Assembly: GCA_011052055.1 (NCBI GenBank)
Contig: DRJW01000171.1
Span: 1-5,761 of the forward strand
DNA length: 5,761 bases
Direction: 5' to 3'
DNA from: Nitrospirota bacterium
GTDB lineage: Bacteria > Nitrospinota_A > UBA7883
This document shows, piece by piece, positions 1 through 5,349 of this stretch. The notes under the pieces were generated by a model, which was not told the origin of the DNA, ran no database searches, and was given only the letters and a program-made list of their open reading frames with translations. Every line of letters starts with the position of its first letter. The stretch's first letter is position 1. The position numbers and the translations under genes are program-made.

Positions 1-101
1 CAGAGTAGTTACTACTACGCTTGCGGCTATTTTGTCTCGCCGCCTCGCCTGACGACTTTTCGCTCGATTTCGCCACGAAAGCAATTTTTAGAGGTTCCCT
101 T
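1..101 (+). repeat. Right-hand part of a MITE-like repeat, copy A (truncated by window edge)
   Basis: This stretch matches 4256-4356 with no gaps and five substitutions in 101 positions (at 43, 55, 74, 83 and 84), about 95% identity in the same orientation. It ends with TTTTTAGAGGTTCCC at 85-99, the right terminal inverted repeat of the element. Similarity stops immediately after 101, so the right boundary is real. The left half, including the other terminus and the 17-bp tandem repeat seen in copy B, would lie outside the window. A dyad AGTAGT-T-ACTACT lies at 4-16 and TTTCG-CCA-CGAAA near 69-81. No coding potential is apparent. Confidence 0.9.
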
Positions 102-115
102 TAAGGGGTTATAAT
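87..115 (+). promoter_or_regulatory. Candidate sigma-70-type promoter for the nucleotidyltransferase–phospholipase pair
   Basis: A perfect -10 hexamer TATAAT lies at 110-115. Exactly 17 bp upstream is TTTAGA (87-92), which matches 4 of 6 positions of the TTGACA consensus. The -35 part lies inside the terminal inverted repeat of repeat copy A and the -10 lies in unique flanking DNA, so the promoter would be a junction product of insertion. A start near 121-123 would leave a short leader before the GGAGG site at 147 and the TTG start at 160. This is a motif-level inference without transcript data; the weak -35 is the main doubt. Confidence 0.5.
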
Positions 116-146
116 GGCCATGGAGTCGCGTGTGGTTGATGGTTGT

Positions 147-151
147 GGAGG
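147..151 (+). promoter_or_regulatory. Shine-Dalgarno site that decides the start of the nucleotidyltransferase
   Basis: GGAGG, within GGAGGTGGAG at 147-156, is the strongest ribosome-binding sequence near this gene. It stands 8 nt before an in-frame TTG at 160. The alternative in-frame starts, GTG 130 and ATG 139, have only a GGAG at 122-125, with spacing of 4 and 13 nt respectively. Confidence 0.55.
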
Positions 152-159
152 TGGAGAAA

Positions 160-1104
160 TTGGTTTGTCCGGTGGACACTTTGCTCATGTGCGGAGACAA
201 GGGAGCCAGTAGGCCGCTTGGTGGACAGAGCAAACCGTATCTATATCTCCACGGCACCCCTCTTTTTATCCATGTTCTTAAAGCGCTGGGACGAATCGAG
301 CGGATAAACCGTGTTTTTATCATCGGCGACAAACAAAGGCTCGATCATCTGCTTTATACACATGCCAGAGCCATTAAAATATCAAAGCCGGTTACAACTT
401 TAAACCAGTGGGAAAGTCTTCTGTCGAATGTGTGGAACGGGTTTCTGGCCACTTTGGACGGGTATGAGCCGGGGGACGAGGAAAGAGATCGTGATATAAA
501 AAACAAGGTTGTCTTCATTTTGCCCGGCGACGCCCCGCTTGCAAGCCCAGGCGAGATAAACGAATTTTTCGATAAGGCTGATATGACCAAACTCGACCAT
601 GTGACCGGCCTTACCAGCAGGAATGTAATGGAGAGATATTATCCCGCCAAAGGAAAACCGGGGATCAAAATGGCCTACTTTCATTTCAGGGAGGGGGATT
701 ACAGGATCAATAATCTTCACATGGCCCGGCCTTTCGCCTGCGCGAACAAACAGGTGATACAGCAGGCGTACAACTCCAGATACCAAAAAGATATAAAAAA
801 TATTGTCCAGCTTACAAAGGATATGTGGGAGCGCCATGTCAAGCTTCAGAGCCTTGGCCTCTACTTTATGATGCAGGTGTCCATGTTTCTGTCGTTTATA
901 AGGCTTGCCAGGCTGTGCGAAATTTCGAGCCGGTATACACCGATAGGCGCAGTATCAGCCGCCGTCAGCCGTATTCTGGGATTGCGGTTCGGTTTTGCTT
1001 TTACAAGTAAAGGGGGCGCGGCTCTCGACATAGACAATGAGGGCGATTATGAAACGATGAAGTCGAGGTATTTTGAATGGAAACAGATGCAGGCGGTGGA
1101 TTGA
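160..1104 (+). CDS. MobA-like nucleotidyltransferase (GT-A fold, NTP_transf_3 type)
   Basis: Predicted cytoplasmic enzyme of 314 aa that transfers a nucleotidyl group to an unidentified phosphorylated acceptor. Numbered from the TTG start, an N-terminal beta strand leads into the nucleotide-binding loop CGDKGASRPLGG (about residues 11-22), followed by SKPYLYLHGTPLFIHVL, which matches the family pattern of a conserved Lys and 'GxPLixhvL'. LPGDAPL (about 121-127) is the metal-binding Asp region, and DIDNEGDYETMK near the C-terminus matches the closing 'DIDtpeDye' motif. The G-loop is not the canonical AGGxGxR, so molybdenum cofactor synthesis should not be assumed. A hydrophobic, basic stretch (about 231-280) might associate with membrane. 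I chose TTG 160 because of the GGAGG at 147 and the promoter at 87-115; GTG 130 or ATG 139 would add 10 or 7 residues. Its 3' end overlaps the phospholipase gene by 28 bp, implying translational coupling. The fold assignment is fairly secure; the substrate is unknown. Confidence 0.8.
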   Translation: MVCPVDTLLMCGDKGASRPLGGQSKPYLYLHGTPLFIHVLKALGRIERINRVFIIGDKQRLDHLLYTHARAIKISKPVTTLNQWESLLSNVWNGFLATLDGYEPGDEERDRDIKNKVVFILPGDAPLASPGEINEFFDKADMTKLDHVTGLTSRNVMERYYPAKGKPGIKMAYFHFREGDYRINNLHMARPFACANKQVIQQAYNSRYQKDIKNIVQLTKDMWERHVKLQSLGLYFMMQVSMFLSFIRLARLCEISSRYTPIGAVSAAVSRILGLRFGFAFTSKGGAALDIDNEGDYETMKSRYFEWKQMQAVD

Positions 1105-2012
1105 ACGGCGTAAATACGCATTTTGGCGGTGTATGGCTCATGGCGGCCGCTGGCGCGGTTTTGCTGGTTTTGGCGATCCCGGAAAACGCATGGGCGTGGG
1201 GAGCCGGGATACATGTCTCCCAGGGGAGTTTTGTGCTTGAAAACCTCTCGCTGATAAAACCGCAAATCGCGGCGATTCTTGCGGCCAATCCCACAGACTA
1301 CATATACGGATGTGTAAGCGCCGACATCTTCATTGGCAAAGGGTATCGCCGAAGAGACGATCATTGCCACAACTGGAGCGTCGGCGTGAAAACGCTCGAT
1401 AGCGCAAGTGACGATTCCACAAAAGCCTATGCTTATGGATATCTCACTCATCTTTCAGCCGACGTGATGGCCCACAACTATTTTATCCCCAGACTATTGT
1501 GCACAACCCCGGCCCCCAACGGTCTGGGCCACGTCTACTGGGAGTTTCGGGCCGACCGTTTTGTGAAGAAGAAATACTGGACGCTCGCCTCTAAAGTCGT
1601 CTCGATGCATAACAATGGCGCCGACACGCTTATAAAAACAGTCATGAACCGGAGCAGGCTGAGGTTCGGGGCCAAGAAGATGATGTTCAAACGGGCCATG
1701 AAACTAAACGACCTTATGATGACCATACGCCGGGTTGAAACCGCTCCTGCGCCAAAAAAGAAGATCACAAAAAAGCAGGTTGTTACGCTGAACAATTATT
1801 CGATAAACTTGATCCTCGACTTTTTACGGAACGGCCAGAAGGCCCTGGCCCTCGAATACGACCCGGTGGGCACCGATAATATGATTAAAGCGAGACAGAT
1901 AAGAAAGTCTGGTAGAAAAAATGTGGCCGGTTTGGATCTTGAGAAGCTGTTTGAAATTCCAGGCGCGATCATTAACAACAAAATAGTTGATAATGGGACA
2001 ATACGGTTCTAA
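1077..2012 (+). CDS. Secreted zinc-dependent phospholipase C family protein
   Basis: Protein of 311 aa in the Zn_dep_PLPC family (Bacillus cereus PLC type), which hydrolyses the glycerophosphate-headgroup bond of phospholipids using three zinc ions. A signal sequence with hydrophobic core at about 22-33 ends in AWA at 38-40, so cleavage would expose Trp41 as the mature N-terminus, matching the family's zinc-binding Trp1. The other ligands appear in order: His46, Asp83 (SAD), His96 or His98 (HCHNW), His125 and Asp129 (THLSAD), His133 (AHNYF), then His152 and Glu156 (GHVYWE). All expected ligand types are present, so activity is plausible. The C-terminal half (about 160-311) is rich in Lys and Arg and is not recognised. 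ATG 1077 is supported by GAGG at 1065-1068 with 8-nt spacing; TTG 1101 or ATG 1140 are alternatives. The predicted n-region has no Lys or Arg, which is unusual for a Sec signal. The stop overlaps that of the convergent TPR gene. The substrate may differ from phosphatidylcholine. Confidence 0.87.
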   Translation: METDAGGGLNGVNTHFGGVWLMAAAGAVLLVLAIPENAWAWGAGIHVSQGSFVLENLSLIKPQIAAILAANPTDYIYGCVSADIFIGKGYRRRDDHCHNWSVGVKTLDSASDDSTKAYAYGYLTHLSADVMAHNYFIPRLLCTTPAPNGLGHVYWEFRADRFVKKKYWTLASKVVSMHNNGADTLIKTVMNRSRLRFGAKKMMFKRAMKLNDLMMTIRRVETAPAPKKKITKKQVVTLNNYSINLILDFLRNGQKALALEYDPVGTDNMIKARQIRKSGRKNVAGLDLEKLFEIPGAIINNKIVDNGTIRF

Positions 2013-3073
2013 CGGATTTCGCCCAGAAACTCAAGGCGTCTTGTTATCAGGCCGTGATGGATCAGGCTCAGAGATTTTTCGAAATATCCTATGGCTCCGG
2101 CGTCGTCCCCCCGCCTTAATCGGCACAGCCCCAGTCTATAGAAAAGCATATATTCCAGTTTGAAGTGTTCGACCGCCTTTACATAAAAAGGCTCGGCCTC
2201 TGAGAATTTTTTCATTAAAAATAGTATGTCGGCTTTCCATTTTATAAGATGAGGATTGCGCGCGAACTTTTGGGAGGAGCTTTGAGCAAGCCTTGAAAGA
2301 GATGTCATTGCGTCTTCATATGCTTCGTTTTCGATAGATTTAATTATCATCGACTCCAGAGCCTCCTGGCAATCTGGATCAATTTTAAGCGCCCGCAGGT
2401 AATACCGGGCCGCACTGTTTTTTTTTCCGAAGCCCTCGAAAAGGTCACCGTCGAGCGTCAGTCCGGCTACGGCTCTTTGTTCCGGGTCGGCGATATTTAC
2501 TATTACATTCATTGCTTTCCATATCAGCCAGTAAGCTAACACGGCGAAATCATCGAGCCTGTCCATGATCCATCCCGGCGGGCCTCCGAGCCTGTCATCT
2601 TTATCGGGGGCGCCGGTATCGGAGAGACGGCGGGAGATTATCGATTTTTCTATGGCCGACAGGGCAAGAGCCTGCGTATGAATCGAAACGTGGGGCAGGT
2701 CGCAAGCCATGGAAAATAGCGGCTTTTCATCTCCATCTACGAAATCCGCTATAGACGAAAGAGCGGAGATAGACAGGTTGCCAGGGGAGATCGCAAGCGC
2801 TTTATTACAACATAGTCTGGTTTCGCCGGTATCACCCCGTCTAAGAGCGTCAAGCGCCACGAAAAACCAGCCGGATCCGCTTTTATTTCCCTGATCGAGA
2901 TCTTCTTTTAAGGGTTTATAGTCGCCGCAGGCTATAGCGCGTCTTATTTTCAGCCTGATGTCTGAAAGGCCGGAGTCTATGGCTTGTTTGAGCTGACGCT
3001 CCGCTTTTTCGGTTTCGCCCTTTCGGACGAGCCTGGCCGTCTTTCGTAAGACTATATGAACCGTCTCGGCCAT
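2009..3073 (-). CDS. TPR-repeat protein, last gene of the rplI-side operon
   Basis: Protein of 354 aa built mainly from tetratricopeptide-like helix pairs, which usually act as protein-binding scaffolds. Repeat-like segments are at about 8-34, 68-99, 203-235 (SAARYYLRALKIDPD, the clearest TPR), 275-300 (FSEAEPFYVKAVEHF) and 308-340 (RRGDDAGAIGYFEKSLSL). The middle (about 110-200) is not obviously TPR and includes a hydrophobic patch around 176-193 (FAVLAYWLIWKAMNVIVN). There is no N-terminal signal peptide, so it is probably cytoplasmic. I chose ATG 3073 because it follows the stop of the cyclic-nucleotide-binding gene by 13 nt and has a GGCGG-containing site about 8 nt upstream. An ATG at 3127 would add 18 residues and overlap the upstream gene by 41 bp. 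The partner and pathway are unknown. Confidence 0.78.
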   Translation of the reverse strand: MAETVHIVLRKTARLVRKGETEKAERQLKQAIDSGLSDIRLKIRRAIACGDYKPLKEDLDQGNKSGSGWFFVALDALRRGDTGETRLCCNKALAISPGNLSISALSSIADFVDGDEKPLFSMACDLPHVSIHTQALALSAIEKSIISRRLSDTGAPDKDDRLGGPPGWIMDRLDDFAVLAYWLIWKAMNVIVNIADPEQRAVAGLTLDGDLFEGFGKKNSAARYYLRALKIDPDCQEALESMIIKSIENEAYEDAMTSLSRLAQSSSQKFARNPHLIKWKADILFLMKKFSEAEPFYVKAVEHFKLEYMLFYRLGLCRLRRGDDAGAIGYFEKSLSLIHHGLITRRLEFLGEIR

Positions 3074-3086
3074 TCGGGACACCCGC

Positions 3087-3545
3087 CTACCAGATAAGCT
3101 GGTTGCGAAGCTCCAGGTTGGCGCCACGAATGCGCGCCGACAACAGGCGGGCCATATTTCGCATTAACAGAAATCCAATTTCGTAATCGTTTTGAATCAA
3201 AGATTCCAGCTTGTCTCCCGGCAGTACCAGGCAAGTTACCTTATCATGCGCCCTTACGTTGGCCGACCTCGGAGACCTGTCGATAAAAGAAAATTCGCCG
3301 ACCAGTCCTTTTGCTTTAATCAGAAGAAACGGCTGGGAGGCGGCGTCATAGGGAAACCGTTTGATTTCAACAGAAACATGCCCCTCATTTATAAGGAACA
3401 AGTCAGTGGTCTTATCATTTTCTTTTATTATAATGTCACCTGGAGAGTATTCACGGAATATGGCGATTTGAGCAAGCCTCTGAATCTGCCCATCGGCCAG
3501 ATCCTCGGCTATAGCGCTCGCGGAAATGATGCTGGTATAATCCAT
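3087..3545 (-). CDS. Stand-alone cyclic nucleotide-binding domain (Crp/Fnr sensor-type) protein
   Basis: Protein of 152 aa that is essentially one cNMP-binding beta-barrel with flanking helices. The barrel begins around EYSPGDIIIKENDKTTDLFLI (about 32-52), followed by NEGHVSVEI. The phosphate-binding cassette is at about 82-95 (VGEFSFIDRSPRSA), retaining the Gly-Glu pair and the Arg before S-A that contacts the cyclic phosphate in cAMP/cGMP binders. A C-helix follows (about 121-148). There is no helix-turn-helix, kinase, cyclase or transmembrane segment, so it is not itself a transcription factor of the CRP type. It lies 32 bp downstream of rplI and 13 bp upstream of the TPR gene, suggesting one transcript. 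The ATG at 3545 is clear, although its GAGG (3560-3563) is rather distant at 14 nt. The ligand and partner are unknown; the TPR protein is the obvious candidate partner by position. Confidence 0.85.
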   Translation of the reverse strand: MDYTSIISASAIAEDLADGQIQRLAQIAIFREYSPGDIIIKENDKTTDLFLINEGHVSVEIKRFPYDAASQPFLLIKAKGLVGEFSFIDRSPRSANVRAHDKVTCLVLPGDKLESLIQNDYEIGFLLMRNMARLLSARIRGANLELRNQLIW

Positions 3546-3577
3546 TTCGTTATTACCCGCCTCAAGGGGAAAACAGG

Positions 3578-4141
3578 TCAGATCTCCGGTTGATCTGGCT
3601 CCGGCGTCTCCTCGCCCGGTTCGGCCTCCTCCACGCTTTCTTCGGAAGCTACTTCATCTGTCTGCGGCGCGCTTTCTTCAACATCCGCTTGATCCGCCTC
3701 TGGTTGAACCACGATTTTTAAAGTGGCTGTGACTTTAGCGTGGATTTTAATTGTTACATCCATCTCGCCGAGATTTTTTATCTGGCGGTCCATTGTGATC
3801 TTCCGCTTGTCTACCTCGATACCTTTTTCTTTCAGAATCTCTTCAATATCTGAGCTTGTGACGGAGCCGAACAGCTTGCCGTCTTCTCCCGCCTTGCGGA
3901 AAAAAATAAGGTCTCCGGCTCCTTCGATTCTGGCTTTTTGCTCCTGGGCGGCCATAATAAGTTTCGAGATCTTCCTGGCTCTCTGCTTCAAGTTGTTTTC
4001 ATAAAGCTTGATGTTGGCCGGTGTGGCCTCGAAAGCCAGCTTTTTAGGCAGGAGATAATTTCTCGCATATCCGGCGGAGACATCCACAGTATCCCCGGCG
4101 TCGCCCAACTGCGGCGTCAAATCATTCAGTATCACTTTCAT
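3578..4141 (-). CDS. rplI: 50S ribosomal protein L9 with acidic C-terminal extension
   Basis: L9 binds 23S rRNA at the base of the L1 stalk and helps maintain reading frame. The N-terminal domain shows the classic start MKVILND, then GDAGDTVDVSAGYARNYLLPKKLA (about 13-36). A long connecting helix (about 45-72) and a C-terminal domain with GKLFGSVTSSDI (about 88-99) follow. The canonical protein ends near residue 146 (TATLKIVV), but this one continues to 187. About 17 of the last 42 residues are Asp or Glu and none is basic, giving an acidic, probably disordered tail. The ATG has GGAG at 4149-4152 with 7-nt spacing. Upstream, the conserved neighbours DUF2232 and rpsR are separated from it by a 194-bp repeat insertion. 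The cNMP-binding gene follows after 32 bp. Confidence 0.97.
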   Translation of the reverse strand: MKVILNDLTPQLGDAGDTVDVSAGYARNYLLPKKLAFEATPANIKLYENNLKQRARKISKLIMAAQEQKARIEGAGDLIFFRKAGEDGKLFGSVTSSDIEEILKEKGIEVDKRKITMDRQIKNLGEMDVTIKIHAKVTATLKIVVQPEADQADVEESAPQTDEVASEESVEEAEPGEETPEPDQPEI

Positions 4142-4148
4142 CTCTAAT

Positions 4149-4152
4149 CTCC
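4149..4152 (-). promoter_or_regulatory. Ribosome binding site of rplI
   Basis: GGAG on the minus strand lies 7 nt before the rplI ATG. It is outside the repeat element, whose nearer end is at about 4161, so the insertion left the binding site intact but placed element DNA only about 8 bp upstream of it. Confidence 0.75.
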
Positions 4153-4156
4153 GATG

Positions 4157-4160
4157 TTAT
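4157..4160. repeat. Left member of putative TTAT target-site duplication
   Basis: TTAT abuts the left terminus of the repeat element, and an identical TTAT abuts the right terminus at 4355-4358. Four bases can match by chance, so the support comes mainly from exact adjacency to both inverted termini. Confidence 0.5.
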
Positions 4161-4213
4161 GGGAGCCTCTAAAAATCCATTTCTGCTACAATCGGCTGTA
4201 AAAGACGCCATGC

Positions 4214-4247
4214 TTCGTTGACGAGTCAAATTCGTTGACGAGTCAAA
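4214..4247 (+). repeat. Perfect 17-bp tandem duplication inside the element, each unit carrying a dyad
   Basis: TTCGTTGACGAGTCAAA occurs at 4214-4230 and again at 4231-4247, followed by a partial third start TTCGT (4248-4252). Each unit contains TTGAC-GA-GTCAA (4218-4229 and 4235-4246), an inverted repeat with 5-bp arms, so the pair gives two dyads phased 17 bp apart. This could be a protein-binding array, such as transposase subterminal sites, or a replication-slippage duplication. Confidence 0.9.
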
Positions 4248-4258
4248 TTCGTCCTCAG

Positions 4259-4271
4259 AGTAGTTACTACT
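4259..4271. repeat. Short inverted repeat AGTAGT-T-ACTACT within the element
   Basis: Six-base arms are perfectly complementary around a single T. The same dyad is unchanged in copy A at 4-16, so it is conserved between the two copies. It is too tight to form an RNA hairpin loop and is more plausible as a DNA dyad. Confidence 0.65.
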
Positions 4272-4293
4272 ACGCTTGCGGCTATTTTGTCTC

Positions 4294-4311
4294 GCCGTCT
4301 CGCCTGACGGC
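4294..4311 (+). other. Perfect 6-bp hairpin inside element copy B
   Basis: GCCGTC (4294-4299) and GACGGC (4306-4311) pair fully around the six-base loop TCGCCT, and TTTT follows at 4312-4315. The form resembles a weak intrinsic terminator on the plus strand, but no plus-strand gene is read here and the T-run is short. In copy A two of the five substitutions (43 and 55) each break a pair of this stem, so the structure is not conserved. Confidence 0.5.
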
Positions 4312-4387
4312 TTTTCGCTCGATTTCGCTACGAAAGCGCTTTTTAGAGGTTCCCTTATGTTGAAAAACTTTCATAGTCACCGATCAC

Positions 4388-5335
4388 TTATCCATTTCCC
4401 GCCTCAATCTTCCGAAAGTTGGCCCAAACATCCGCAAGTCCCAAACAGCAGACGGCCAGAAGAAGAGGCGGCTGGGAAAACAGCAAAAAATATCCGATAG
4501 CTTTTAGAATTATCGGCAAGTTCGACCTTAAAAAGAAATGATGGGTTATCGCTACACCCTGGATCAGGTAAATCGCTCCGGTAATCAGCAGAAGGTTTAT
4601 ACCTGCCGTGGCCCATGCGCCGCCGATAAGCAAGACAAAAATCCCTCCAGCTATAGCCGGCCAGACAAGATATTCCGGTGTTCTAAAATTGGCGAGGCTG
4701 TCGTCTGTAAAGTGGGCGCCCCAGCCGAATCTAAGAGATAATATCTTTATTATCAAGCAGTTGATGATAACCGTGAAGAAGAGGCTAACGGCCGTCATAC
4801 CGAAAAATATACGCCCGACAACATCTTTTAGCATATCCGAATTGCGCTCCACCCAGTCTACAAGCTGAGGATCGGCTCCGGCGCTTTTATAGGATTCCGT
4901 TATGGCGGCTATGGCCTCTGAGGCGTTGTTATCTAAAACCTTTAATATTCCCGTATCACTGAAAATATTGATCGCAAGGGCGATAATGGCGCCTGCAATC
5001 AAGGGCGCTAAGGTAGCCGCGCCGATAGCTGACCGCAAACAAGCCCGCCGCTTGAAAGACTCTGCCAAAACCACAGCCATAAGACCGCAGAATACGAGGA
5101 AAAACAGGGCGTCCCTTTCTCCGGTAATCGCAAGTATCGCAAGCGAGCAAAGGGCTATGGTTAAAAGTCCGGTCTTTTGACCGTGAGTCACCAGGGAATA
5201 ATAGAGAGGAACAGGCGACAGAATTCCAAGTGGCGGAATAAAAATTGAGAACAGAAAAAGCCCCAAAGAGATGAAAAACGGCGCGGCGATAGAGAGAAAA
5301 CCGCGAGAATCATGGCGCCCTATCGCATGGGTCAT
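4388..5335 (-). CDS. DUF2232 (YybS-like) polytopic membrane protein
   Basis: Integral membrane protein of 315 aa belonging, by context and motif, to the DUF2232/YybS family; its biochemical role is not established. Hydrophobic segments are visible at about 13-33, 36-50, 56-72, 76-92, 103-125, 172-198, 223-243, 246-265 and 275-299, so roughly eight or nine membrane spans. A soluble loop lies at about 126-171. The conserved-looking parts are ANFRTPEYLVWP (about 215-226) and the C-terminal GLADVWANFRK (about 299-309), typical of the family's end. It begins 14 bp after the rpsR stop and lies on the rplI side of S18, the standard position for this family in several Gram-negative lineages. A modest AGG-containing site precedes ATG 5335. 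The repeat element begins about 33 bp after its stop codon. The length is normal, with no sign of truncation. Confidence 0.86.
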   Translation of the reverse strand: MTHAIGRHDSRGFLSIAAPFFISLGLFLFSIFIPPLGILSPVPLYYSLVTHGQKTGLLTIALCSLAILAITGERDALFFLVFCGLMAVVLAESFKRRACLRSAIGAATLAPLIAGAIIALAINIFSDTGILKVLDNNASEAIAAITESYKSAGADPQLVDWVERNSDMLKDVVGRIFFGMTAVSLFFTVIINCLIIKILSLRFGWGAHFTDDSLANFRTPEYLVWPAIAGGIFVLLIGGAWATAGINLLLITGAIYLIQGVAITHHFFLRSNLPIILKAIGYFLLFSQPPLLLAVCCLGLADVWANFRKIEAGNG

Positions 5336-5349
5336 TTTTTGCGCCTGGA

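Larger units (their letters stand above)
4161..4354 (+). mobile_element. MITE-like non-autonomous element, complete copy B, inserted between DUF2232 gene and rplI
   Basis: The element begins with GGGAGCCTCTAAAAA (4161-4175) and ends with TTTTTAGAGGTTCCC (4340-4354). These are inverted repeats of each other at 14 of 15 positions, with weaker pairing a little further inward. The 4 bp on either side are TTAT (4157-4160 and 4355-4358), consistent with a target-site duplication; TTATG is also possible if the element is taken as one base shorter. The 194-bp interior has no ORF of note, a perfect 17-bp tandem duplication and several short dyads. The last 99 bp recur at 1-99 at 95% identity. Size, inverted termini, flanking duplication and lack of coding fit a miniature inverted-repeat transposable element mobilised in trans. 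No transposase is present in the window and I do not recognise the family. A structured intergenic repeat of another class is the alternative. Confidence 0.75.

Noticed and set aside
114..212. Small plus-strand frame of 32 codons starting ATGGCCATGG with AGGGG upstream
   Set aside because: Its start lies within the putative TATAAT, the peptide is Gly-rich and unrecognised, and it overlaps the start of the real gene in another frame. A frameshift is not needed to explain the gene.
27..332. Minus-strand reading frame running through repeat copy A
   Set aside because: It starts inside the nucleotidyltransferase and ends in the repeat. The equivalent part of copy B has no matching coding constraint.
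400..837. Minus-strand reading frame of 145 codons opposite the nucleotidyltransferase
   Set aside because: It lies wholly inside a gene with recognisable nucleotidyltransferase motifs, and its translation shows no family-like pattern.
1047..1451. Minus-strand reading frame of 134 codons across the nucleotidyltransferase–phospholipase junction
   Set aside because: It is antisense to both well-supported plus-strand genes, with an implausible composition and no recognisable domain.
3192..3593. Plus-strand reading frame of 133 codons opposite the cyclic-nucleotide-binding gene
   Set aside because: The minus strand here encodes a clear cNMP-binding domain; the opposite frame is a shadow.
4218..4257. 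TTGACG/TTGACT hexamers in the tandem repeat as -35 boxes for rplI or an outward promoter
   Set aside because: No acceptable -10 hexamer lies 16-18 bp downstream in either orientation.
4294..4315. Hairpin followed by TTTT as an intrinsic terminator
   Set aside because: The T-run is only four bases, no plus-strand transcript is expected to arrive there, and the stem is broken in copy A.
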